In this document: piece by piece, positions 1 through 6,015 of the stretch
How the letters are laid out: each line of letters begins with the position of its first letter
Position numbering within the stretch: the stretch's first letter is position 1
NCBI GenBank assembly: GCA_011042705.1
Contig: DRBW01000128.1
Span: 1 to 6,015, forward strand
DNA from: Caldifarciminota bacterium
Lineage (GTDB): Bacteria > Hydrothermota > Hydrothermia > B15-G9 > DRBW01
DNA: 6,015 nt
Reading direction: 5' to 3'
Position numbers and translations under genes: made by a program
The notes under the pieces: model-generated
Seen by the model: only the letters and a program-made list of their open reading frames with translations
Databases searched by the model: none
What the model was told of the DNA's origin: nothing

Positions 1-231
1 CCCAGGGAGAGGCCCTATTTTGACGGCGCCGCCCTGAATCAGCTCTACAGGTATTCCGGCGGGATCCCGAGGCTCATAAACGCCGCAGCTGAACTGGCCC
101 TCATAGCAGCTTACATAGACGGACAGCACAGGGTCGAAAAGAGACACGTGGCCAGGGCGATCGACACGCTGGAGGGAACCGATAGATCGAGGGAAAGGAA
201 AAGCTGGATAAGAAGAATACTGAGGTTCTAA
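1..231 (+). CDS. ExeA/GspA/MshM-type AAA ATPase, C-terminal fragment (5' end outside window)
   Basis: Only the last 76 codons are present, read in frame 1 from the first base to TAA at 229-231. The fragment contains the signature SGGIPRLINAAAELALIAAY (residues 19-38), followed by a helix with VEKRHVARAIDTLEG. This matches the C-terminal lid region of ExeA/MshM-family AAA+ ATPases, where the family consensus is roughly SGGIPRLIN followed by a small-residue-rich helix ending in AAY and later V..A..DT. The Walker A and B motifs would lie upstream of the window and cannot be checked. Known family members are cytoplasmic or inner-membrane-associated ATPases that partner GspB/MshN-type proteins, as in ExeAB secretin assembly and the MSHA pilus locus. 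The stop codon directly abuts the ATG of the next gene, so the two are probably one operon. MshM is preferred over GspA because of the downstream gene order. The family call is firm; the exact subtype is inferred. Confidence 0.8.
   Translation, partial: PRERPYFDGAALNQLYRYSGGIPRLINAAAELALIAAYIDGQHRVEKRHVARAIDTLEGTDRSRERKSWIRRILRF
222..225 (+). promoter_or_regulatory. Ribosome binding site of the TPR protein gene
   Basis: GAGG at 222-225 lies six bases before the ATG at 232, inside the last codons of the upstream ATPase gene. It supports ATG 232 as the true start, directly adjacent to the preceding TAA, and suggests translational coupling. Confidence 0.6.
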
Positions 232-1233
232 ATGAGCCTGATAAACGAAGCACTGAAAAAAGCCGAAGAATCAAAAAAGAAACCCGATCCCCTCTGGAAT
301 CCCATCAAGAGGGAAAGGAAGGGGTCCAGGAAAAAGTATTACTTCATGGCAGCCTCAGGGGCATTTCTCATAGTCGCCCTCCTCGTCATGAAAGCTCTGC
401 TTTTCAAAGAAAGCCCCGCCGTTGAGCCTGTGCCGCCCCCCGTCGCGATGGAGGAAAAAACCGGTGAGGTCACGAAACCTCCGGCATCGGCTCTCCTCGG
501 CAAACCCGCAGGAGATGCGGGAAAGGAAAACGAGAAAAAACCGGCCAAACCACCGGAATCGGGAGGCAAGAGGAAAATAAAGAAAGTAAAAACGGCGAAA
601 ATAAACACCGCGAGGAAAACATCACTACTTCCTGAGCCGAAAGAGCCCGCCCCGAAGAGATATGCCGAGGCCGAACGCTACTTCAGGTTCGCGCTGGCAA
701 AGGAGAGGGCGGGAGAAATAGCCCTCGCCATCGATGCTTACAGAAAGGCGATACACCTTAACCCCGACCACGCGCAGGCCCGTCTGAACCTCAGCGCCCT
801 CCTCATCGAGGGTGGACTCTACAGGGAGGCAATAGATATTCTATCGGGCATCAAAAACGGGAATGAGAACCCCAAAGTCCTGTTCAATCTGGCGCTGGCC
901 AGCTACGGCGCAGGTGACCTGAAAGATGCTATCGAATACGCCAGAAGATCACTGGCCCTGAACCCCGACAACTTCAGGGCGTACCTGCTCCTCGGAGACA
1001 TCGCCGATGCCACGGGAAACGGGGAGGCCGCCCTCTCCAACTACAAAAGGGCAGCTGCTCTGGCTCCCGACTCACCCGAGGTGCTCTATAAACTGGGCAG
1101 AGAGATAGATCTCCTTGGAAATAAAAAAGATGCCATCGCTTACTACAGGGCTTTCTTAGAAAAAAGCAGGGACAGGGAAAAGAGGAAGCTTGTCCTGAGA
1201 AGGCTCGCTTATCTCGAACAGGGGGGAAAGTGA
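232..1233 (+). CDS. MshN-like inner-membrane TPR protein with GspB-type N-terminus
   Basis: This 333-residue protein starts with MSLINEALKKAEE, a short conserved N-terminal motif typical of GspB/MshN-type partners of ExeA/MshM ATPases. A basic stretch (about residues 23-35, RERKGSRKK) precedes a single hydrophobic segment at about 36-58, predicting N-in, C-out topology with the bulk in the periplasm. A proline/lysine-rich linker runs from about 60 to 142. About five TPR units follow, at roughly 145-178, 180-211, 214-246, 248-280 and 282-314; they show A..Y.KA..L.P-type ends such as AYRKAIHLNPDH and YARRSLALNPDN. The TPRs probably scaffold pilus or secretin parts; this role is inferred from MshN-like proteins. 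The gene abuts the upstream ATPase gene (TAA then ATG) and overlaps the downstream ATPase gene by one base. It lacks an obvious GspB C-terminal domain, which favours MshN over GspB. Architecture is certain; the exact name is less so. Confidence 0.8.
   Translation: MSLINEALKKAEESKKKPDPLWNPIKRERKGSRKKYYFMAASGAFLIVALLVMKALLFKESPAVEPVPPPVAMEEKTGEVTKPPASALLGKPAGDAGKENEKKPAKPPESGGKRKIKKVKTAKINTARKTSLLPEPKEPAPKRYAEAERYFRFALAKERAGEIALAIDAYRKAIHLNPDHAQARLNLSALLIEGGLYREAIDILSGIKNGNENPKVLFNLALASYGAGDLKDAIEYARRSLALNPDNFRAYLLLGDIADATGNGEAALSNYKRAAALAPDSPEVLYKLGREIDLLGNKKDAIAYYRAFLEKSRDREKRKLVLRRLAYLEQGGK
1221..1226 (+). promoter_or_regulatory. G-run acting as ribosome binding site for the assembly ATPase gene; decides between three starts
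   Basis: A run of six G (1221-1226) ends six bases before ATG 1233, a good Shine-Dalgarno distance. The in-frame GTG at 1230 would be only three bases away, which is too close, and ATG 1239 would be twelve bases away, which is rather far. ATG 1233, overlapping the previous TGA stop by one base, is therefore preferred. Confidence 0.5.
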
Positions 1234-2864
1234 TGGGCATGAAACCTCTCGGGCAGATGCTGATAGAAGCCGGTTTCATCACCGAGGAACAGCTCGAGAT
1301 CGCCCTCAAGGAACAGAAACGGACCGGGGAAAAGCTCGGAGAGATACTGCTGAGAATGGGGTTCGTGACCCGGGAGGATATCCTGAAGGTACTCAGCAGG
1401 CAGTGGGGAGTACCTTACATAGACCTCAAAAAGGCCTTCGTCGACCCCAACGTAATAAAACTCGTGCCGGAAGAAACGGCCCGTGAGCACAAATTGATCC
1501 CCATCGAGGCCAGGGAGGGCACGCTTGTGGTGGCCATGGCCAACCCCAACGACATTTATGCCATCGATCTGATAGAGTCGATCACGGGGTATAAGGTAGA
1601 GCCACGGCTCTCCGACGAAGAGAGCATCTTCAAGGCGATAGAGGTCTACTACGGGGTCGCCAAATCCCCCGATCAGGTGATCGAGGAGAGCGTCAAGCTC
1701 GCTTTGACCGAGGAAACGGCCGAGGGCACTCCCCCCATTGCCCAGCTCGTAGACATGATCGTCATAAAGGCGGCCATAGAGAGGGCCACCGACATCCACA
1801 TCGAGCCCGACGAGAGGGTGGTCAGGGTGAGATACAGGATCGATGGAATACTTCGTTCTTACTATACCCTCCCCCGAAAGATCTACGGGGCCGTCGTCAC
1901 GAGGGTCAAGATCATCGCGGGGCTCGACATATCGGAGCAGAGGGTCCCCCAGGACGGGGCTTTCACTATTCCCTTTGGCCTGAAAGAGATAGCCATCAGG
2001 GTATCAACCTATCCCACGATCTACGGCGAAAGCATCGTTATGAGGCTTCTCAACAAAGCGAGCTTACTCTCCCTGGATCAGCTCGGATTCAGCGAGGATC
2101 ATCTGAAAGTCTTGAGGAGGATCATCAACAAGCCCTACGGCATGGTAGTTGTCACCGGTCCCACGGGAAGCGGAAAGACCACCACCCTCTACTCAATCCT
2201 GAGCGTCCTCAACGCTCTGGAGAAAAACATAATGACCGTCGAGGACCCCAGCGAGTACCGCATTCCCCTGATAAAACAGTCTCAGGTAAACGAGAAGGCC
2301 GGGTTCACCTTCGCAAAGGCGCTGAGAGCCATCCTGAGACACGACCCCGACGTGATATTGATCGGAGAGATGAGGGACCGGGAGACGGCCGAGATGGGGT
2401 TCAGGGCAGCTATGACCGGGCACCTGGTTTTCTCCACAGTCCACGCCAACACGGCTGCGGCCGCTATCCCCAGGCTGATCGATATGGGAATAGAGCCTTT
2501 TATCGTGGCCAGCTCACTCCTCGCAGTGATAGCCCAGAGGCTGGTCCGAAGGATATGTCCCAGGTGCAAGGAGGAATACAAACCCGACAGGGAAACCCTG
2601 CAACTCCTCGGCCTCAGAGAGGACGAAGGGCCCTTTTTCAGGGGAAAGGGCTGTGAATACTGTAAAAACAGCGGGTATAAGGGCAGAATAGGGATCTACG
2701 AGATCCTCGAGATAACTCCCGAGATCGCAAAGATGATCGCCGAGAAAGCTTCTGCCTACGACATCGAGCGGGCGGCGGGACTGAAGAAGATGAAGGAAGA
2801 CGGGATAGAAAAGGCGAAGGCCGGCATCACGACCCTCGATGAAATCCTCAGGGTGGTGGGATAA
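1233..2864 (+). CDS. mshE: GspE/PilB-superfamily assembly ATPase, MshE-like, with MshEN (c-di-GMP-type) domain
   Basis: This 543-residue cytoplasmic hexameric-type ATPase should power pilus assembly. Numbering is from ATG 1233; GTG 1230 would add one residue. Two 24-residue MshEN motifs lie at 5-28 and 34-57, with L-G, G, L, L and Q at the conserved places and exactly five residues between them. This is the known c-di-GMP-binding layout, but the first position is Pro and Lys rather than the usual Arg. The N2 domain includes ATDIHIEP (about 185-192). The motor domain has Walker A GPTGSGKT (309-316), Asp box TVEDPSEY (335-342), Walker B DVILIGEMRD (373-382, Glu379) and His box GHLVFSTVH (396-404). 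A zinc tetracysteine follows: C442-x2-C445 and C474-x2-C477. GEMRDRETAEMG and RLIDMG resemble MshE more than classical GspE (GEIRDLETAEIA). Length is normal for the family. The gene sits between MshN-like and GspF-like genes, overlapping each by one base. PilB or GspE remain alternative names. Confidence 0.93.
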   Translation: MGMKPLGQMLIEAGFITEEQLEIALKEQKRTGEKLGEILLRMGFVTREDILKVLSRQWGVPYIDLKKAFVDPNVIKLVPEETAREHKLIPIEAREGTLVVAMANPNDIYAIDLIESITGYKVEPRLSDEESIFKAIEVYYGVAKSPDQVIEESVKLALTEETAEGTPPIAQLVDMIVIKAAIERATDIHIEPDERVVRVRYRIDGILRSYYTLPRKIYGAVVTRVKIIAGLDISEQRVPQDGAFTIPFGLKEIAIRVSTYPTIYGESIVMRLLNKASLLSLDQLGFSEDHLKVLRRIINKPYGMVVVTGPTGSGKTTTLYSILSVLNALEKNIMTVEDPSEYRIPLIKQSQVNEKAGFTFAKALRAILRHDPDVILIGEMRDRETAEMGFRAAMTGHLVFSTVHANTAAAAIPRLIDMGIEPFIVASSLLAVIAQRLVRRICPRCKEEYKPDRETLQLLGLREDEGPFFRGKGCEYCKNSGYKGRIGIYEILEITPEIAKMIAEKASAYDIERAAGLKKMKEDGIEKAKAGITTLDEILRVVG

Positions 2865-4063
2865 TGCCCGAGTATACCTACCTCGCTGTGGATCAGGCCG
2901 GGAAAGAGATAAAGGGTGAGATAGTAGCTTACTCTGCCGAGGAAGTCCAGAAAAGGCTGGGCGAAATCGGGCTAATACCCATCGACGTCAAACGGAAGAC
3001 GAAAAAGGGTTTCTCCCTCTTCGGGAGAAAAAAGGTGAAGAGAAGGGACCTCCTGACATTCACCATCCAGTTCTTCACTGTTGCCGACTCAGGGGTACCC
3101 ATAGTCAGGGGGCTGGAGGAAATAGGCGCCCAGATGAAAAATCCCTATTTCAAGAAGGTAATTTTCGACATCAAACAGAGGATCGAACTCGGAGAATCAT
3201 TATCGCAGGCCCTTTCCCATTACCCCAAGATATTTCCCAACTATTACCTCGGTGCAGTAAAAACCGGGGAGGAAAGCGGAAAATTGACGGAGATCCTGCG
3301 CGACCTCATAGTATTTCTCGAAAAACAGGAAGCCCTTTCCGCTGAGCTCAAGCAGGCAATGACCTATCCCCTCTTCGTTACCTTCGCCCTGGGAGGCGTC
3401 GCCATCTTTTATATTTTTATAATCCTGCCAAAGGTCCTGGAGCTCGTGACACATCTGAACCAGAAGATTTCAGGGCCCACGCGGTTCCTCATGGCCTTCA
3501 CCAATGCGGCGAAACACTACTGGTACCTGCCGCTCATAGGCATCGTCCTCCTCGTCCTCACCGTCCTCATCGCAAGGAAACACGAAAAGGGCAGGTACTA
3601 CCTGGACCTCATAAAGTTAAAGATGCCGGTTCTCGGAAACATAGTGTTGAAAGCGATTCTGGCCCGTTTCTCGGCAAATCTGGCCCTCCTTCTCCGTTCC
3701 GGAGTGGAAATAGTGGGAGCCTTCCAGATGTTGAGCCAGACGATCGGGAACAGCGTTATAAAGGAAGGCATCCTGCTGGCCATGGAGAACCTGAAGGGCG
3801 GAGCATCCATAACCGAAGCCATAGCAGGTCTCCCTTTTACTCCCTTTGTCCTGAGCATGATAGCCATCGGAGAGGAAACTGGTAAGCTGGAAGAAGAACT
3901 ATCGAAAATCGCCAACTATTACGAGAAGGACGTAGAGAGGGCCACCAAACAGGCGATCACCCTCCTCGAGCCGATGATGCTGATAATCTTCGGGATCGGG
4001 GCGGCCGGCGTCTTCATCGCCGTCCTCACCCCCATTTACAACGCTGTATCAAAACTCCAGTGA
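2864..4063 (+). CDS. GspF/PilC-family inner-membrane platform protein (MshG-like)
   Basis: This 399-residue polytopic protein forms the membrane platform on which the assembly ATPase acts. The N-terminus, MPEYTYLAVDQAGKEIKGEI, is the typical soluble start of the family (Y.Y.A.D..G....G). Two homologous T2SSF domains follow at about 65-188 and 267-389. Each carries the hallmark motif: GEESGKL at 135-141 and GEETGKL at 336-342. Hydrophobic segments at about 168-189, 220-237 and 369-390 give the expected three membrane spans. Length (about 400) is normal and all blocks are intact. The start ATG overlaps the TAA of the ATPase gene by one base (TAATG), with a weak GGTGG-type ribosome site just upstream. 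The ATPase and platform are obligate partners in type IV pilus and T2SS machines. MshG is preferred from gene order alone; the sequence does not clearly separate MshG, PilC and GspF. The last 15 bases overlap the convergent rmlB gene. Confidence 0.93.
   Translation: MPEYTYLAVDQAGKEIKGEIVAYSAEEVQKRLGEIGLIPIDVKRKTKKGFSLFGRKKVKRRDLLTFTIQFFTVADSGVPIVRGLEEIGAQMKNPYFKKVIFDIKQRIELGESLSQALSHYPKIFPNYYLGAVKTGEESGKLTEILRDLIVFLEKQEALSAELKQAMTYPLFVTFALGGVAIFYIFIILPKVLELVTHLNQKISGPTRFLMAFTNAAKHYWYLPLIGIVLLVLTVLIARKHEKGRYYLDLIKLKMPVLGNIVLKAILARFSANLALLLRSGVEIVGAFQMLSQTIGNSVIKEGILLAMENLKGGASITEAIAGLPFTPFVLSMIAIGEETGKLEEELSKIANYYEKDVERATKQAITLLEPMMLIIFGIGAAGVFIAVLTPIYNAVSKLQ
4049..4063. other. Tail-to-tail overlap of convergent genes (platform gene and rmlB)
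   Basis: The plus-strand platform gene ends with TGA at 4061-4063, while the minus-strand rmlB ends with TGA read from 4051 to 4049. The last codons of both genes therefore share 15 bp. I see no hairpin followed by a T-run on either strand around this junction, so termination must occur inside the opposite gene or use Rho. Confidence 0.85.
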
Positions 4064-5257
4064 GGAATACCAGGACTCCAGAAACCTCCTCGTCTCCTCA
4101 TCCTCCTTCTTGATCTTCTCCCACCACCCGGGGTTATTCCTGTAAAATTCCACTGTGGCCACAAGACCCCGGTCGAAGTCCCACTCCGGGACAAATCCGA
4201 GCTCATCCCTGATCTTTGAGGAATCCATGGCATAGCGCCTGTCGTGTCCAGGCCTGTCCTTCACAAACCTGATAAGGTCCCTGGGCTTGCCGAGAAGGTC
4301 GAGGATCCTGTTCACCACCTCGATATTCTCCATCTCGCAGTTTCCCGAGATATTGTAAGCCTCTCCAGGTTTTCCCTTTCTCAGAAGGAGATGAAGGGCA
4401 CGGGCCGTATCCTTCACGAAAAGCCAGTCCCTGCGCTGACGGCCATTCCCGTAGACGGGCAGTGCCCTCCCCTCGAGCGCGTTGGTTATCATGAGGGGTA
4501 TGAACTTCTCGGGGTGCTGATAGGGGCCGTAATTATTGGAGGGCCTGGCAACCAGAACGGGAAGGCCGTAAGTGGTATGATATGCCCTGGCGAGCATATC
4601 GGCCGCAGCTTTGGAGGAAGAATAGGGATTTCGCGGCATCAGGGGATGGTCCTCCGATGCATGGCCGCTTTTTATCTCGCCGTATACCTCATCGGTAGAA
4701 ACGTGCAGAAACCTCTTCTTTTTAAAATCCTTCCAGTGTCTCCTCGCTGCTTCCAGGAGAGAGAAAGTTCCGTGGACATCGGTCCTTATAAAGGCTGAGG
4801 GGTCCATAATTGACCTGTCGACGTGGGTCTCAGCGGCCAGGTGAATCACCGAATCCACGTGGGGAAAAAGATGGGCGAGCAGCTTTCCGTCGTTTATATC
4901 TCCGAGGACAAAGTGAAGTCCATCCTCTCCAAAAAGTTCATCCAGTTCGCCCAGATCATCGATCCACCTGAATCCGAAAGATTCGATCTTATTATACGCC
5001 GCGAAAGGGAGAGAGATCTCCCCGGAATAGAGCCTTTCCATTCTGACTTTGAAGGGAACCTCGTGCAGCCTCAGCGACTCCTTGGGCACGTATATCCTCT
5101 CGGGGCTGAGCACGCCCCTCAGGTTCTCGAGATGCCCGGCGTAAGTGAGGAGATCCAGAATGATGATCCTTTCGGGAGCATCGTCGGCCTCGAGGAGATA
5201 CCGTACCAGGTTGCTACCTATGAATCCGGCTCCGCCGGTGATAAGCAACGTCTTCAT
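4049..5257 (-). CDS. rmlB: dTDP-glucose 4,6-dehydratase (RmlB) with a ~50-residue insertion
   Basis: This 402-residue extended short-chain dehydrogenase converts dTDP-glucose to dTDP-4-keto-6-deoxyglucose in the cytoplasm. The NAD-binding GGAGFIGSN is at 8-16, followed by Asp35 and the family-typical TYAGHLENL (38-46). AAETHVDRSI is at 141-150. The catalytic STDEVYG (187-193) supplies the Thr-Asp-Glu triad, and the Tyr212/Lys216 pair lies in YSSSK. Substrate-binding blocks NNYGPYQHPEKFIP (241-254), VYGNGRQRRDWLFVKD (268-283) and DRPGHDRRYAMD (334-345) are all intact, so activity is expected. Typical RmlB proteins have about 330-360 residues; the excess comes mainly from residues about 52-110, between the ENL motif and the GDI at 119-121. 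ATG 5257 has GGAG (5263-5266) five bases upstream and overlaps the rmlA stop by 4 bp (ATGA), so the pair is co-translated. CDP-glucose and UDP-GlcNAc dehydratases fit the motifs less well. Confidence 0.95.
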   Translation of the reverse strand: MKTLLITGGAGFIGSNLVRYLLEADDAPERIIILDLLTYAGHLENLRGVLSPERIYVPKESLRLHEVPFKVRMERLYSGEISLPFAAYNKIESFGFRWIDDLGELDELFGEDGLHFVLGDINDGKLLAHLFPHVDSVIHLAAETHVDRSIMDPSAFIRTDVHGTFSLLEAARRHWKDFKKKRFLHVSTDEVYGEIKSGHASEDHPLMPRNPYSSSKAAADMLARAYHTTYGLPVLVARPSNNYGPYQHPEKFIPLMITNALEGRALPVYGNGRQRRDWLFVKDTARALHLLLRKGKPGEAYNISGNCEMENIEVVNRILDLLGKPRDLIRFVKDRPGHDRRYAMDSSKIRDELGFVPEWDFDRGLVATVEFYRNNPGWWEKIKKEDEETRRFLESWYSSLEF

Positions 5258-6015
5258 TGAAGCTCCACTATGGAATGGTCTCCGAGAACGAGCCTGAGGC
5301 TTCTCGGTTTCCTGTCCCTCCTGAGCAACACCGTCTCGTTGCCGAGAATGCTACCCTCTATTCTCCCGGGGACATCCTTTATCCTGACGCCCTTCAGTAT
5401 CACCGAATCTTCTATCTCGGTCCCCTCTATAACGGCATCGTGATAGATAGAGGTGAAAGGACCTATGAAGGAATTAACCACCTTCACGTTGTCACCGATC
5501 ACCACAGGTCCCTTGATCACGCTGTCCTTTATGAGGGTGCCCTCACCGATCTGGACTCTCCCCCGTACTTCGGAATCCACGACTTCTCCCCTGATATTCC
5601 TGGGAATGTCCTCAAGTATCAGCCTGTTCGCCTCTATCAGGTCGTCAGGCTTCCCCGTGTCTTTCCACCATCCGCTCGTCACCTTTGCCCTCACGTAAAA
5701 CCCGTTATCGATGAGCCACTGTATTGCGTCGGTGATCTCGAGTTCTCCCCTCGCCGAGGGTTTTATGTTTCTGGCAGCCTCGAAGATCCTGGAAGAAAAG
5801 AGATAAACGCCCACGAGCGCGTAGTCACTCGGGGGCGTTTTCGGTTTCTCAACGAGCCTTACTATTCTTTTGCCGTCGAGCTCTGCAACCCCGAAGTCCC
5901 CGGGGTTGGGAACGCGTGCTAAGAGAATAAGGGCGTCGGGCTTTTCCTCCTCGAATTCCTCGATGAGCTCCGAAAGGGGCTGCTTCAGGATGTTGTCGCC
6001 GAGATACATTATAAA
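5254..6015 (-). CDS. rmlA: Glucose-1-phosphate thymidylyltransferase, long form (RmlA), C-terminal part (5' end outside window)
   Basis: The last 253 codons of a nucleotidyltransferase that joins glucose-1-phosphate and dTTP into dTDP-glucose, the substrate of the adjacent RmlB. The frame stays open to the window edge, reading FIMYLGDNI. The ATG at 6009 is therefore an internal Met of the family block (F/V)MYLGDN, not a start. In fragment numbering, LGDN (5-8) holds the metal-binding Asp, EKPK is at 56-59, and GELEITDA is at 90-97. WWKDTGKPDDL (116-126) carries the second metal Asp and is diagnostic for this family. From about 142 to 228, hexapeptide-like repeats rich in I/V-G form the left-handed beta-helix tail that marks the long (StrD/archaeal-like) form. 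GDHSIVEL near the end matches the usual terminus. About 100 residues, including the GGxGTRL signature, should lie outside the window. Its stop overlaps the rmlB start by 4 bp. Confidence 0.93.
   Translation of the reverse strand, partial: FIMYLGDNILKQPLSELIEEFEEEKPDALILLARVPNPGDFGVAELDGKRIVRLVEKPKTPPSDYALVGVYLFSSRIFEAARNIKPSARGELEITDAIQWLIDNGFYVRAKVTSGWWKDTGKPDDLIEANRLILEDIPRNIRGEVVDSEVRGRVQIGEGTLIKDSVIKGPVVIGDNVKVVNSFIGPFTSIYHDAVIEGTEIEDSVILKGVRIKDVPGRIEGSILGNETVLLRRDRKPRSLRLVLGDHSIVELQ
5263..5266 (-). promoter_or_regulatory. Ribosome binding site of rmlB
   Basis: GGAG on the minus strand lies five bases upstream of the rmlB ATG, within the last codons of rmlA. It supports the chosen start and the coupled translation of the two genes. 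Confidence 0.6.

Noticed and set aside
1209..1799. A 196-residue minus-strand open frame opposite the start of the assembly ATPase gene
   Set aside because: It is antisense to the conserved MshEN and N2 regions, its translation looks compositionally odd, and no plausible ribosome site or partner gene supports it.
2094..2126. Direct repeat GAGGATCATC (2094-2103 and 2117-2126)
   Set aside because: It is a ten-base repeat inside conserved coding sequence, encoding unrelated residues in different frames, and is expected by chance.
4055..4081. ACTCCAG repeated on either side of the platform gene stop, considered as a terminator or attachment site
   Set aside because: The copies are direct rather than inverted, only seven bases long, and no T-run follows. 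This is too weak to call.
4244..5922. Three sizeable plus-strand open frames (4244-4798, 4823-5260, 5257-5922) opposite rmlB and rmlA
   Set aside because: They lie entirely antisense to two genes with complete, well-known motifs. Their translations show no recognisable domain and are best explained by codon bias on the real strand.
6007..6009. ATG as a possible start of a short rmlA
   Set aside because: The frame is open beyond it to the window edge and reads FIMYLGDNI, an internal conserved block of the family. The real start is outside the window.

Overview
The window looks like ordinary bacterial chromosome with almost no non-coding DNA: six genes, two of them cut by the window edges, cover every base. 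Both strands use AGG/AGA for arginine and ATA for isoleucine heavily, with roughly balanced to slightly G+C-rich composition by eye. Together with the gene content this fits a Gram-negative (diderm) bacterium, possibly of the Desulfobacterota/Nitrospirota type or a related anaerobe. That placement is a guess from style and gene families, not a phylogenetic result.

Left part, plus strand (1-4063): four tightly coupled genes encode the inner-membrane and cytoplasmic engine of a type IV pilus/type II secretion-like machine. They are the C-terminal end of an ExeA/MshM-type AAA ATPase; a single-pass membrane protein with a GspB/MshN-like N-terminus and periplasmic TPR repeats; a GspE/PilB-superfamily assembly ATPase with a duplicated MshEN (c-di-GMP-type) N-terminal motif; and a GspF/PilC-type polytopic platform protein. 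The order M-N-E-G matches the mannose-sensitive hemagglutinin (MSHA) pilus locus of Vibrio and relatives better than a classical T2SS operon. Neighbouring genes abut or overlap by one base, so co-transcription and translational coupling are likely.

Right part, minus strand (6015-4049): two genes of dTDP-deoxysugar (typically dTDP-L-rhamnose) synthesis. First is the C-terminal two thirds of a long-form glucose-1-phosphate thymidylyltransferase (RmlA), with a left-handed beta-helix tail. It overlaps by 4 bp a dTDP-glucose 4,6-dehydratase (RmlB) carrying an unusual in-frame insertion of about 50 residues. RmlA makes dTDP-glucose, and RmlB converts it to the 4-keto-6-deoxy sugar used for surface polysaccharide or glycoprotein rhamnose.

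The two operons converge and overlap tail to tail by 15 bp. I saw no RNA genes, mobile elements, CRISPR arrays, riboswitches or recognisable rho-independent terminators, and nothing that amounts to a new system. The points most worth checking are the RmlB insertion, the substituted first positions of the MshEN motifs, and the missing pilin genes after the platform gene.
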